Positions 45,083-57,290 of a stretch of DNA of 64,000 nt are shown in pieces. Both the position numbers and the translations under genes were made by a program. The stretch covers positions 496,001 to 560,000 of the forward strand of contig JAGYXB010001072.1 in the NCBI GenBank assembly GCA_022495005.1. The letters run 5' to 3'. The first letter of the stretch is position 1. Every line of letters starts with the position of its first letter. The notes beneath the pieces are model-generated. The model saw only the letters and a list, made by a program, of their open reading frames with translations, was not told the origin of the DNA and ran no database searches. The stretch is from Rhyacophila brunnea. Its lineage: Eukaryota; Arthropoda; Insecta; Trichoptera; Rhyacophilidae.

Positions 45083-46853
45083 AAGAGCTTCCTTCAGTTA
45101 TCCAAGGTAATTCGGAGCCTACTCGGATTAAAATAATGGCGAGATGGACCGAAAGATCAGCGTTCTGAATGGCGCCCGACGAGTAGCTGCCATCTGCCAG
45201 CAACAGCGCTTGAAATGGAAAATTTTACAAACCGGAGCGCTCGATAAATTTACGAAAATATTAATATATATAAAATATTAACATAATTATCCAATTTTAT
45301 GCGTATTTTATAAAAATAAGTGTATTCGATTTTATTATAATATGGCCTATCTAGCTCAGAGGGTTAAATATTTTTTTGACGAGATGGAGCGATAATTTTG
45401 GGGATTGTATAATCCGGAACGACGCTCCGGTGCGTTCCAGTCCGTTTAGAGCCCTGGGAAGCACGCAGTACTTCGCAGTTTGGAGGACAATGGATCGTAT
45501 ATGAACCGGAGTAACTGGGACTAATGAAAATTTGAAGAATTGGTATACTCCGATAATACTTCAAACTGCGAATGTCGCGCCGGGGAAATTGTGAAGCATG
45601 TGACGGAATATTTGGTCGTTCTGTTATGTCCCAGTGATGAGTAGCTTAATAGAGTAGGAGATCTGGATTGGCAGGTCCTGTATGGTTTGATGATATTAAC
45701 CTTCCTTAAGTTTCTTACCAGAATTGGGACACTCTGTGAATCTCCTTGATGTAATTCTTCACAGTTTTCTTGTACGGTTATAGACTGTACGTCTTGAAGG
45801 TAGTTTTTGTCAGGGGATTTACCTTCTTAGGATGCTTGAGCGGTGAGCGTTTATAATTGATTATGAACACGATGAAGAATAGGGTTTTACGCGAAGTAAA
45901 ACATTACTATTTATTTCAGTAATAATTTTAGTACAAAGTGTTTAAGTTACGTACAGTACTATGGTTGGAGACTAAAGACAACAGGGGTGACATTTCCTGA
46001 GGTTTTATACTATTCTCTTTAATGGGTTTTTGACTTGAACAGACTGCACGTGTGCATTATGATATATGCTTTTACATTAACAAGAAATAACATTTATGAC
46101 ATTATTTGATTATGCAGGTGTTCATAAGTGTCTAAACTAATCCAAAAAAGGGATGCACATTTGTGTAATTAATATAGATAACAAATTGCTTTACTTCAAA
46201 TATAAAACATAAGCTCGTAAATAAACTGATAATTACCAGTTAAGTGCTTTTTCTGGTTGCATCTGTTTAAATCAACATAGTTATCTGCAGGTGTTTTTAC
46301 CCCAAAAAGGTGGGAACAGATTGCATGAACTCGTAAATAATAACAGTTAAGTGTATTTCTTAACTCGTGTCAGTATTTAAAAAGGGGGTGAGAAAGATGC
46401 ACTTGTTGAGAGATTTCCTTAATAGCACTTTGAAGTGTCATTTGTGTAAAAAGATACATATATCACTCTATTTATTAATGCAGATGCGCTTTTGGTTTAA
46501 TGCGTTATTTTAGTTAATTTACTGCTTTTAAATGGTGATTTGAATGCTGTGAGATCACTCTGAATATTTCTTAAGTTTGACACATTCAAGTGGGTGCATA
46601 AATGTTTATATTATATTATGTTGTTTACTTTTAAAAGCTTTAAGTTTATATGATGCTATAATCAAATAGCATTGTAAATTAAATAGGTGTGATGTATTAT
46701 TAATGTATATAACAGTTCCATCACAGCGAATGCAGACGTAACGGTGGCCAAGGCATGGTTGAGAATGGTCTGGGCATATCTCTTTCACGGATACGACAGA
46801 AGAAGATTATCGACGGAGACTTTTAAATCTAAATCTAAAATTTAGATTAATTT
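45083..46853. other. Intergenic DNA, partly less AT-rich
   Basis: 45100-45620 is the least AT-rich unassigned block here. A 66-codon minus frame (45364-45564) lies in it and has no known domain. TGTTATGTCCC at 45620 resembles TGTTACGTCCCC at 39125 and may mark LTR-like ends, but no partner end is found. Confidence 0.3.
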
Positions 46854-46930
46854 GATTATCATCATCCATAGCTGGGGTCGATCTACTGCTGGATGAAGGC
46901 CTCCGCTAGATCATTCTAATCTTCTAGGTA
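46854..46930 (-). pseudogene. LINE 3'-end scrap
   Basis: The minus strand reads AEAFIQQ, a stop, IDPSYG and a GATGATGAT end, matching the terminal DAFIQ-W segment of the fragment at 42742-42955. Confidence 0.55.
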
Positions 46931-47129
46931 GGTACTTAGCAAGGCCTGATCAGAAACTAGCAATACATGTGAGTGAAAAAGCATTAGGCATGCGTATAAT
47001 CTCCGCAAGATAGAAGATAATGTGAATAAACGTCTTAGTGATGAGATATGAAACCTGTAAATATTACTTTGACTGATAATATTGCTACTTAGGACAAAAC
47101 CTAGAGCTATGAAATATATAGTTTTATGG

Positions 47130-47536
47130 CAGTATCGAAGGGTAGAGGTACGCTGTTAAGAACCGCCATAAATAGTGCACATTAAACTTTGTTAGTCAAA
47201 CGTACTTTTTCATTCATACTTAGGTATTTGTTTTCGTTGGATTAAGTATACATATTAGACATTGTTCGTTTATTTTTTTAAATTCATTAAACCCTGCCTG
47301 ACCAAACTGTAATAGATAAAAATATTATTCTATCTATAAAATATCCATAGTTATGTATGATTTGATTGCATAATTTAAGATTTTTACTCTTTTTTTATAA
47401 TGGCTTGGTTTCTCAGGGTTAAATTCAATTAAAAAATTAACCAACCACCAATGAGAACAAATACGTATGACTGACAAACTTTAATGTTCACTATTTATAG
47501 CTGATATTAACAGCTTACCTACACCCTTCACCACTG
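47130..47536 (+). mobile_element. hAT-like family 1, complete shorter copy
   Basis: A 407-bp copy with CAGTATCGAAGGGTAGAGGT at the left and CACCCTTCACCACTG at the right. Flanks TTTTATGG (47122-47129) and TTTTATTG (47537-47544) match at seven of eight bases, an aged 8-bp duplication. The interior is shorter than in 6707-7290. Confidence 0.85.
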
Positions 47537-47544
47537 TTTTATTG

Positions 47545-48096
47545 TAAATATAAAGTTATAGGTATTTAGTTTATTTAGTAGAAAAGTTAGAAAAGATAGT
47601 TAACTATATTGTGTTTAAAATGTGGTAGCTGTACCTACTGAGAAACAAAGGGTGTTTATATGTAATGAAATGGGTGAATTATTTTTCTTTTATAATACAA
47701 TTAATAACAGTTGACGTCTAAAGATTGCCTCAATAAGTAATTGTAACACACAGCGAATAATAAAAACGAAAAAACATTATTTCAAGAGAATTATTTCTTC
47801 GCAATGCGTGTATACCGCACATGAAATTTCGCCATACATCACATTCTATTTTCACTTGCTCAATACCAACATTATACACTTTCAAAATTTGGTCGCAATT
47901 TTTAATTAAAAAACAAAATAAGTGCAAATATGTTTTAATACCTGCCAAATTCATCACGACATCGTTCAATTAAACATTATATGTTAATTTTATAATATTA
48001 TATATGAATAAACGGCCACTTTTTCATAATAATTGATTCCCAATATTAACTTTCTTCAAGGCATGCTCGCCTTTCATTGTCTTGAAGCTCGTAGGT
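47545..48096. other. AT-rich DNA, no gene seen
   Basis: A 79-codon minus frame (47730-47969) without a domain. Confidence 0.35.
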
Positions 48097-48655
48097 CCTT
48101 GACGTCCCGTGAGGGTAGGCAGAATGAGCGTCGCTTGGGGGTGGCAGTAACTCGAAGGGCGGAAAACCGAGGAGAATCATTAGGTATATATAGTTGTACC
48201 TAAACTTAGTATTAATGGAAATATATTTTCATTAAAACATTCAGCTCACTGGTTGGAAACAAAGTGTGTTAATCTACATAGAAGGTTCAACAGGACTGTA
48301 ATTTTTGTCGGGTCTGCGATATCTAGCTTACTTCCATTTTCCCTGGACGTCACATCCTTGATGACCAGCAATTATACGTGCCAACATAGGTACCTATCTA
48401 ATTAATTTATCCAGATATGTTTGCCAGTCACTCGCGAGTTTTGAAAGTTGGCACGTGTATTTTTAATGTATTTGAAACCGTTTCAATAGAAATGGCATTT
48501 ACATTAGTTTTAGTGGAATATATTTTATTAGTAATGTATCCATACAACACATTTCTTAGATATTAGAGTCATGAAAGGATGATAAAAAATACTGTATAAA
48601 AAGGGCGGCATTTTGGCTCTGCCTAGGGGCAGCAGTTTGTCTAGGGACGTCACTG
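48097..48655 (-). mobile_element. hAT-like family 2, nearly complete
   Basis: Reverse-orientation relative of 3868-4417, from TTGACGTCCCGTGAGGGTAG to CTAGGGACGTCACTG. The internal GGACGTCAC near 48342 shows extra sequence relative to the first copy. No clear target duplication. Confidence 0.75.
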
Positions 48656-48898
48656 GGCGTAATGAGCGTCGCTTGGGGGCGGCAGTAACTCGAAAAGCGG
48701 CAAAACGAGAAGAATCATTTGGTATATATAGAAATACCTACCTAAACTTTGTAATAACGTAAATATCTTTCCATTAAAAAAATCAGCTCGCTGATTGGAA
48801 ATAAAATGTATTATTTAACATAAAAGGTTTAACAGGACTGTCTAACAGTTTTGTCGCGTTCGCGATGTCTAGTTTACTTCCGTTGCTCTTCGAGTCCT
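48656..48898 (-). mobile_element. hAT-like family 2, second tandem fragment
   Basis: Begins directly after the preceding element with GTAATGAGCGTCGCTTGGGG, repeating the first ~240 bp of its neighbour (AGTAACTCGAA, GAATCATT, CAACAGGACTGT landmarks) without the terminal repeat. Confidence 0.75.
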
Positions 48899-49094
48899 TG
48901 GCAATCAGAAAAAACATGTGCAGATTGTCCAGATGGCCGTCTAAACTAAAGATGCATACCTCCTCTTACAGAACGTCCCACCTACCGCTCCTGCTCCTGC
49001 TTTAGTCTGCTATCTGTATCGAAGGGTCGCACCGTCATTATATATAATTATATATTATAATGATATGGGGCATCATTTTGAAGATGCCGCCACT

Positions 49095-49368
49095 GTCGTA
49101 GGTCACTTCAACTCCTAACGCATTTTCTGTGCTCTCACGTGGTATAGTTTCCAATCCCGATATTCTGGAAAATTTGAATTTTTATGCACCCGACAATTAC
49201 ATGCTTGACCTATTTTGGGTGAAAACTGTTTCCTCATGTCAGGTTCACCAGGCACCAACAGCGAGGGCTGTGTGGCTGGTCAATGCACTCCTTAGAGATG
49301 TAGACATTTTTAGCGATGCATTATGTATTTTATTTTCAGATATTCCAGGCCGAGTTGAATGTTGATCC
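49095..49368 (+). pseudogene. LINE (Jockey/CR1-like) ORF2 C-terminal end
   Basis: The plus strand encodes LSRGIVSNPDILENLNFYAP, DNYMLDLFWVKT, then APTARAVWLVNALLRDVDIF. The order (L-G-I--P-LL--INF-VP, an RT--N--PL-R---L-N- stretch, -DIF) fits the very end of Jockey/CR1-like reverse-transcriptase ORFs after the RNase-like region. The frame (78 codons) is open but 5'-truncated and lacks catalytic motifs. Confidence 0.55.
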
Positions 49369-49681
49369 AACCATTCCCATACGCATATGGCAAAGTGCCG
49401 TCTTAAAATGGCATAATTTTTTTGAAGTTGTCGATTTTTTTAGCCAGATGTCTCGGAAAGAATATTATTTCTAGTTTTAATAATCCGTTAGTTATGAGTA
49501 TCACATGTTTCTACTTATCGAAGTGAAACAATAAACAATATTAAATCTTTTTAATTGGCGTGTGGATTTAAAATATTCCAGTTACTCGGTTTTGATATTA
49601 AATTAAATGCCGCTATAATTTCTGGCCAGACTACAACAGGTGTGTTAAAGTAACTTATTCTCTTTATTTTTAAATAATTCC

Positions 49682-50100
49682 AAGATAAAAAGAACTTTTT
49701 ATACACAACGTTTTTAAATTTTCTGTTGATACATATAAACTTGACTTGACTAGCTTAAACGATCAAAGAAATTTGTACTAAATGTCATTTTGACATTTCA
49801 TATTGATTTCCTTAGTAACGCACGTATATATTAATAATTTATTTGCTAGGACCTCCTTAGCAACCAATAATAGTGTTTTACTTTTTATGGGTTTCTTATT
49901 AACTCAAAATGAATTCAATTCTACTTAAATAATGGCTAAAAGTATTAAAATAATGCATTGGCATCGTGTTCTGATATATTCTAAAAGTTTAAAATGTCTA
50001 GCTAGTCGAGAAGCTAGTTAGAAATCGATTGCAAGATTTGTACTGGATAAACAACCACCGGACAAACAAGAATACGACTTAATAAAAACGTTTCAAAATA
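49682..50100 (-). mobile_element. Unclassified ~460-bp repeat, copy E
   Basis: Reverse-orientation copy with the A/C/E variant (AAACTTGACTTGACTAGCTT) and a smaller deletion around the GTTGCTAGG hairpin. It ends AATAAAAACGTTTCAAAATAC. Confidence 0.8.
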
Positions 50101-50107
50101 CATTGGT

Positions 50108-50215
50108 TTCCATCAGGGAACACAGAATTAATGTGAACTGAAATACCTAACGGGTTTGAAGTAACAGGTAACTGATCCTGAGTGTGGAAGAATATGGAAC
50201 GATTGTATTATTTGC
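50108..50215 (+). repeat. Repeat family G, left-half copy
   Basis: CAGGGAACACAGAATTAATG, ACCTAACGGGTT, AGTAACAGGTAACTGATC and GAGTGTGGAAGAATATGG; the right half is missing. Confidence 0.6.
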
Positions 50216-50464
50216 AATGGACTCTAGCTAATCAAGAAGACAAGTTCTAAACCTGCGTACCAAAAAAGTTTCACATCGGAAAATTTTTTGACAATGAAGA
50301 AAAACTCTACACTTAAAATCATCCAGAAGTGTATACTTGCATCTCGTTGGAGGGTGTATTAAAGAAAATATACGTTGAAGACTGACTGTGACTATTTTTA
50401 TAGTGATAAACGATTACTAACTAACAGTAAACACATTTTCTATCCACAATATATTATATTTTGT

Positions 50465-50755
50465 AGGCGCCAGGGAACACATAACTAATTGGAACTTAAA
50501 TACCTAACGGATGTCGAGTAACAGGTAACCGATCTCGAGTGTGGAAGAATATGGGATAAACTTACGCATATATAAAGAATACGTCATTCTAAGATTGTCC
50601 TTCTTTCTGACAACTACTCTCGGTTTATACACTGACACTTATTCAATATTAGTGTATTTTAAGGTTGCAACACACACACTTGCACGTCTATAATGTGTGT
50701 TTCATTTTCGTAGGACACTCACACATTCAAAACCCTGCTTAATATTTAAGTGTAT
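50465..50755 (+). repeat. Repeat family G, fullest copy
   Basis: CAGGGAACACATAACTAATT, GAGTGTGGAAGAATATGGG, ATAAAGAATACGTCATTC, GACAACTACTCTCGGTTTAT, GTGTGTTTCATTTTCGTAGG and ACACTCACACATTCAAAACC in order, ~290 bp. Non-coding; related copies at 10725 (reversed), 50108, 53049 and 59498. No terminal inverted repeat recognised. Confidence 0.7.
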
Positions 50756-51309
50756 TGGGGTATATCCTATCTGAATTATATGTATATTAATCAGATGTTC
50801 TGGATGGCCATTCTAAATAGTTGACACTGTAAAATGTTTTCGTTATTTTTATTGCTCCAAAATAACATGGATAGCACTCGGAGCAATTCCTAGCTAGCTA
50901 CAATAATTTTTAGCACAGTTAACACGTATTACTTGATTCTAATGGGATGTGTATGTTTAGTAACTGAATACGGTAGGTAATGGTAGTGGTAAATAAAATT
51001 CCTGCATGCATATAGACCAGCACGGTGCTACATCGATGCGAAGGTTAACATTATGTGATAAGATCTGATTAAAAACAACGCAATATGTAATTTAAATACA
51101 ATGGTATATAAATAGTATATGAGATCAGACCATATTAAATTATTTATACATATTTTTTTATTGAGATTACGTGTAGCTGTCCCAATTACGCGATGGAAAT
51201 TACTGTAAGTTCCATGGTTTGGTATCCGTTCCTTGAAATTTTGTCCAAATAAGCGGCTACTCCAATTGATAAGGTGGCCCAATTAAGCGGAATTCTGTAC
51301 ATTGAGATA
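50756..51309. other. AT-rich DNA, no gene seen
   Basis: An 84-codon minus frame (51028-51282) without a domain. Confidence 0.35.
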
Positions 51310-51420
51310 GAGTAATGGAGGCCTACAAAAAATACGGCCTAAACACAAATACTAAAAAGATTTTGAGTATAAGCAAATCCCCTATATAGTAGATGAGAAA
51401 ACCTGCGAAGTAAATGGACC
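51310..51420 (+). pseudogene. Possible LINE reverse-transcriptase scrap
   Basis: The plus strand reads VMEAYKKYGLNTNTKKILSI then SKSPI and a stop. It resembles the segment just after the YADD box (A-YGL-N--KT-----S), but only ~25 residues survive. Confidence 0.4.
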
Positions 51421-51712
51421 ACTCTTGGACAGAGCATATTCCATTCCATTGCCATTTGATATAGATGCGATATTCACTAAAACCGTAACAGATTTAGTGC
51501 AACGAAGGTCAAACAGATACGTTTTACGTAGACGGCAAAGCTATAACAAGCTTGCTACACGTCCGCTTTCTGGATATCACTTGTCTTGAGCTAATTAAAA
51601 CGTAACTTTCATCGCGGTCAATCATGACCCGTGACTGGTGGTCTTGTGACAATAATTGGGAATTTGAAGTTGGTAGAAAGAAAAGATGAATGTGAATATT
51701 GACCTAACCACT

Positions 51713-51789
51713 AATTATTCTCCTCGATTTGCCGCCCTTATGGAAACTGCCGCCCCCAATCGGTCTGCCTACCCCACGGGACGTCACTG
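51713..51789 (+). mobile_element. hAT-like family 2, right-end fragment
   Basis: TTCTCCTCGATTTGCCGCCC through ACGGGACGTCACTG, matching the right ~75 bp of 3868-4417. Confidence 0.75.
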
Positions 51790-52339
51790 CACATGTACAA
51801 AGTCTTAGTAAAATTGTTTACATCTTCTTCGACTTATTTGGTTTAAAGTTATTTTTTACTTTAATTCTAAGGTTTTTGTTAGAATGATTTATAACATCTG
51901 CCAGTAAACGAAATTGTTCAACAAAGCACAACGAAGTCCGCATAAGTTTTTTTTCAAAACACTTTTCTGGCCACATGACTAATGCGAAAGTTCATTTTAA
52001 TACTTACTTGTTATGAAATATTCATGAACTTTCCGATCATAAGTATAATTCTTATTCAAACTTATGTGACTCATTACTAACTACTCTGCCACAAAGTCAG
52101 TAGTTAACTAAAACAGTTTCATCTTCCTGAAATACAATTGCATGTGCTGTGTAATTGAATTTTGATAACGCTTAAAATTATTATTATAAAAATATGAAAG
52201 CCTATTTAAAATAGAGAATGTCATTAAGATTGTAAATATTTTGCTAAAATTATTCGTATAGATAATATGAAATTTCATAATTCTCATTTTTTGTTTCCTT
52301 TAGTATTGAGCGAAATCATATAAACAGTTTTGTAAAAGC
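51790..52339. other. AT-rich DNA, no gene seen
   Basis: Nothing recognised. Confidence 0.4.
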
Positions 52340-52515
52340 CCCCTATGTAAATGACGGCATTTGTCCAGCGGTCATTCAATTGCCGAGCTACATGTCCGGT
52401 CCATTGCCATTTCATCTGCTTAGCGACATCCACCACGTCGCGTACTCTTGTCTGCTTCCGTATCCATTGGTTTATTTTATGATCTTTACGCGTTATACCT
52501 GACATATACCTTTAC
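52340..52515 (-). pseudogene. LINE reverse-transcriptase C-terminal fragment
   Basis: The minus strand encodes MSGITRKDHKINQWIRKQTR, VRDVVDVAKQMKWQWTGHVA and RQLNDRWTNAVI without interruption. GITR-D---N--IR--T-V-DV, K--W-GHVAR and RWT are diagnostic of the reverse-transcriptase C-terminus of this RTE-like family, and this is its best-preserved copy of that segment in the window. Both ends are truncated. Confidence 0.85.
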
Positions 52516-53048
52516 ATGCCACTTTATATATTATATAAGTATATATATACGTACTGAAGAAAATAACGACCCGATCCAGGCGTGCACACAAAAGTATTGT
52601 TTGATTAATAATGCTGCGCGAGGGGGTGAGTAATCAAGCAGATGGCTAACTTCCACATTTACTCCACATTCTACTCATAGTTTCTCGTCGCTAAATACCA
52701 AATTTTTACAGGTACATTCCCCATATCCATACACTCCTCACTATTAGTCTAGTGAAAAACACCAGGCGAGTTATTGAGAGCAGCTGTCGCATCCACAAAT
52801 GGTTATCGAATGCGTGATGGTTAATAATGGTCGTAATAATTATTTGGATTATAAGTGTCTGTTTGTATCACCCGCGCTGTCTTGTTTTTTTAGACATGCT
52901 ACATTAGAAATAAAATTAAAGCATACATTGGATGCATAAGATATTTGCACCAATTTATGAGTGCCACGGGTCTTTCAGTGGCCATAGACCTTGCGTGTCG
53001 TAGGAACAATGACGATAAAATTGGGGATAATCCATTCAGATATTCGAT
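52516..53048. other. AT-rich DNA, no gene seen
   Basis: Small frames only; nothing recognised. Confidence 0.35.
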
Positions 53049-53235
53049 AGCCACAGGGAACTCAGAAATAATGGGAACTGACATACCTAATGGGTAACGA
53101 GTAGCAGGTAACTGACAACTGCTATCGGCTTATGCATTGGCGCTCATTCAATATTGGTGTGTTACACACACTATTGCACCTGCATAGTATGAGTTTCATT
53201 TTCGTAGGACACTCACACATTCAAAACCTATTGTA
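53049..53235 (+). repeat. Repeat family G, internally deleted copy
   Basis: CACAGGGAACTCAGAAATAA, AGCAGGTAACTGA, then a jump to CAATATTGGTGTGTT, GAGTTTCATTTTCGTAGG and ACACTCACACATTCAAAACC. Confidence 0.65.
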
Positions 53236-53886
53236 AAAATGAATGTACTGTATTGAATATTGCATATCGGAATTATATTTAGCAAACTTATCCAGGTCAT
53301 GATCCTCAGTCATGAGGTCACGACAAACAATAAGAAGAAGTAATATTACATTTACAATAATTTGTATTTTTCGTTTCTCGGGGGGGAGGACCAGCCCCCT
53401 TGCGTACGCAGCTGACCCGATCACTTTTCTATTCTGTCATGTCATGCCCTATACACTGTTTTATAAAAATACATCAGTGTTTACTTTGGTTAATGTTATG
53501 ACCACGTCATTAGTTTGTGATATGACGTCAATCGTGTAACTGACGTGGTAATCCGATGGATTAACACGTCGTGTTCGTTTTTATCGAGAGATTTTTTTTC
53601 TAAATACCTTTATGGGTACCCCGCGTTTAGTATCAACAGTGATGTTCCGTGGAGATAGGCAGGTCATGATTTACTTGGGGCGACATTAAGAGCATTGTCA
53701 TTTTTCCATATAGGGGACGATGCGGTCGTTTCGTTAAAAAAACATCGACATCTTAGTTTTAAATAAGTAATCGAAACATATACAATTCTGACAATATTAT
53801 AACTACCTGCTGTTTTATTGTAATTCTCATTGTATATAATATTTGAGACTTGTATGGTTGTTTTTTTTTTTATCGTAATAGATTTT

Positions 53887-54213
53887 TTGGGTTTCCAACG
53901 CGTGTACCTACTTATTCCTTCTTTCCTCGACGTTTCCTGGAATAGGGATAATGTGTTACGGTTAAAAATGTCATGGCTTCTGGCGCTGTTAGCAAAATCC
54001 AATATTCGATCTAGTATCTCTGGTTCAAACGATTGACACACCACTCTGAGCAACGTTTGCTCTTAGCTAATCGAATTCCTTTTGGCATTCTTAGAGCGAC
54101 GTTTGGATTCATACAAGTACACTACACTTCATCATAACACAATATCTTTTGATAATAGCCTCTGCAACGAGCCCGAAACGTGGAAGAAAGAAGTACACTC
54201 GGTGGAAACCCAA
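53887..54213. repeat. Inverted pair of a GAAACGT...GGAAACCCAA motif
   Basis: The block at 53887-53938 (minus) and at 54174-54213 (plus) share GAAACGTSGARGAAAGAA, GTACAC and GGTGGAAACCCAA-like sequence in inverted orientation, separated by ~235 bp. The translations share YTRWKPK. The 129-codon minus frame 53664-54053 covers the left half; I do not recognise a protein in it. Confidence 0.5.
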
Positions 54214-57150
54214 CGTTATTTTCATTGTAATACATATTATTTTAATGACATTTTATCGCACAGGTAAAATATTCATAGGGGTGCTTTCAAAAATAATATC
54301 AATGCTATTGAGCTTCACGTATCTAAAACGACTACTGATTGAGAGTAGGTTTCATGGAGATGTTCTAATTTGCAGTAGACGGTGTGTGTATCAATAATTT
54401 AAGATTTATTTATATATTTTTCTGTTAAAGGTAAGTACAGCCAAAGAATAAATAAGAATATAGGTAGGAAAATAGGATCTTAACAATTTTTCAGAGAATT
54501 TGACACCAAAAATAAAAGGGAACGCTATTCTAAGTTTTCTTTAAGGACGTTACTGACCATCACGGTTTCTTTAAGGACTTTGGCACGCAAAATATTCTAC
54601 TTGACGCTAATTTAAAGGAGAGATCTGCCAGTTTTGAAAAATGCTTTACATATATATAAAACATCTTTATTATAGAAAAAACCCAATTTTAAAATACCTT
54701 CAAAATATATCTACATATTAGAAAAAAAGTTGACCGTATCTAAGTACATCCACCTCTTAGATATCGATCGGTATACCATGATTCATGCAAATTACCCATT
54801 TATTATATTATTTACGTTTAACCTAAGGTACTTTGAATTTCTCCAATCAGTAGGTAGTCCTCGTCGTTTTCAAAAATGAGTTTTTCTATAAATAAGAATC
54901 TAACATTCTTAAACCTCATGTATTTAATTTAAAAAAATACTTATTATAATAATATAATATTACTATTTTAAAATTAAACTTACTTAAAATTATCTGATAT
55001 AATAATATATTTGTCTTGATTAAAAAAAATATGTGAATGTACGAGTATACGAGACAGCGAGATAGGAAGAGGTACTAATTGGTTAATTCTAAATTGGAAA
55101 AATAAATGAATCGTATTATTTTTAATCGGGTCCTGAAAGATAAAAAAAGATAGGTTACTCTCATAATATTTTGACAGAACTGAGTGGCATTCAAAAATGT
55201 TGATAGGTGGCACTGCCACCTGGCATTTTTTCTAGTTTAAAATGACATATTTAAAATATAAATGTGTTGACAAATCGATTTTCATTAGTATACCGTATTT
55301 TATAAATATCGTTAGAGTTAAAATGTAGTTTTATTAGTTCTTAAAAGTTGAGAAAACAATAGTTTTTAAGTACCTACCTACCTATCTTGTTTTGATTTTT
55401 CTAGAAAATTGAAAATATACCTATCTAATCTAAAATGGTAACTCGTCTATGGTTAATAATTATATTCTATAGTAGTGAATTTTCTGTGAACCATTTCATA
55501 TTATCGTATTATGTATTACATACCTACTAGGTACACTAATTATATTATGATATTATGAACGTCTGGCATATACATAATATATATTATGTACATGATGAAT
55601 CATTGCTCAGGCGAGTATTACAAAACCTTTCTGCTAGCCTAATAATAAAATAATTACAATCATTAGACCAGTTCAGGCTTTGTGAATAACCTGTGCTCAC
55701 CTATTCGTAAATTAACTCAGTAACTATTATACTTCTATCCATTAAACAAGAGTGACTGCATATTATATTTTTTCGGAAAATAATATACCTACCATTATTT
55801 TTATTCAACGAATAATTCACAATATTAAACATAAATCTTGTGCAGACCCAGTATTTTGTTATAAATTCGAATGTTTCCAGAGCTGTTACCCAAAACTGAG
55901 ATTACTATGCAGAATTTTACCTGAATTTACATGACTTTAACTGGCGTATGCATATAACAGCAAACTGCATTCAAGCTATTTAATGCGAAGTTCCATGCAT
56001 AAACCTAAATAGAGTCCGTTGAATAGTGACGTCACATCGCTGACGTAATACGCGTCATACCGTGACTAATGTTACCAACTTTAAAATTTTGATTCCCCGA
56101 TAATTAATTTAAAATTTTGAAATTGTGAATATGTGTAAAAAAGTGTACCATATAAATTTAATAATTATAAATGAATAATGATCATGAACTTTAAATAATT
56201 TATTTGTTATAATATCATATTTATTTTATACTAAACTTCTTAATGCACAAAAGAATAAAGTATACCCAGTAAACATTTCCATAATATGGCAATACAGCTT
56301 CGCGAGCTCATTGACAATATTGACATTTCCATCGATCCACGATATCTGTATACATTTTTACAATTTTAGGATTTTTACCATCATGAATCCATCTATATAG
56401 CCCAACGACGACGGGGAGTTAACTTCAATCAAGACGAACTAAACCTACTAAACGCTTGTTGTGATGAACTTATTTTAGACGTTTATTAAAGTGACACTGA
56501 CAGATCGCGCAGATCGCTGCCATTTTAAGTTTAGTGCGCATTCCTGTACGCATCTTCGTGACATATGCATTTTTTTTAATAGTTTTCTTATTCGGCCGAT
56601 AAACCACTAACTGCGTTGAGTGCAGTTCGAGACTATATGAATACGGCTGTCGTTAAGAATGCCCACGGGAAAGAGGATCACATATTATTATAATAACAAA
56701 AAATATTGTACAATCTATGTAAAGATATTGTTAAGTTGATAGTATGACGCGAAAAAAATTCTAAATGCAATAAAATTGGCTTTTGTGGCGACCAGGTAAA
56801 AAGGGTTTGATGGGCCGATGGTTGAACCAACTTAAGCAAACTTTCCCTTTCTACATTTTAGGACATTCCTAGAGAATGTGGTTTCCTCATGTATTTCTCC
56901 GTCACTTGGTTAATAATTGTTGACCTGCATGTATAAAATAAAATACCACATTGTTGAAGTCAGCATGTAATGGTATGTACTGTTTGGGCCAATTATGATC
57001 ATAATCTGATCTCGATACCACACTAAATATTTCCTACCTACGTATTACATTTATTGTCGTCATCCAGGCACTGTAATACCCGGTACGTTAATAAATACAT
57101 ATTTTTCAGCTACATTACAAACTCCGTCGATTCAACACGTCCTGTCAAGC
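54214..57150. other. Long AT-rich stretch, no gene seen
   Basis: Frames are short and AT-driven. 55801-55835 repeats the ATTCAACGAATAATTCACAA arm of the foldback at 37263. 55865-55932 is a weak copy of the small repeat at 61685. 56020-56080 and 56400-56560 are less AT-rich but frameless. Confidence 0.35.
56765..56910 (-). repeat. Decayed LINE-like block
   Basis: Shares TTTGTGGCGACCAGGT, GATGGGCC, GACATTCC-AGAGAATGTGG with 62335-62455, the C-terminal end of a reverse-transcriptase ORF read on the minus strand. Confidence 0.5.
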
Positions 57151-57177
57151 CGTCAATACCGGCACTTGTGAATTGAC

Positions 57178-57290
57178 ATACAGGGTGACTCATCCATCAA
57201 GTACCTTTTCGACCGACATCGCGCCGTGATCTGATACGACACGACCGATGCCGCATCAACAATACAGGATGACTCATCCATCACGTATCT
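57178..57290. repeat. Direct repeat of CAGGGTGACTCATCCATCA
   Basis: ACAGGGTGACTCATCCATCA (57180) and ACAGGATGACTCATCCATCA (57264) are about 84 bp apart, with a third weaker CTCATCCATTC at 57342. The spacer is CG-rich. The overlapping minus frames of 72 and 92 codons repeat YVMDES / YLMDES / FRMDES because of this DNA repeat. Confidence 0.65.

Noticed and set aside
45364..45564. 66-codon minus frame in a less AT-rich block
   Set aside because: No recognisable domain or signal and several stops close by in every frame; composition alone is not evidence.
53664..54053. 129-codon minus-strand frame as a gene
   Set aside because: Part of it is a repeated DNA motif that recurs inverted nearby, and the rest is low-complexity; no start context, signal or domain.
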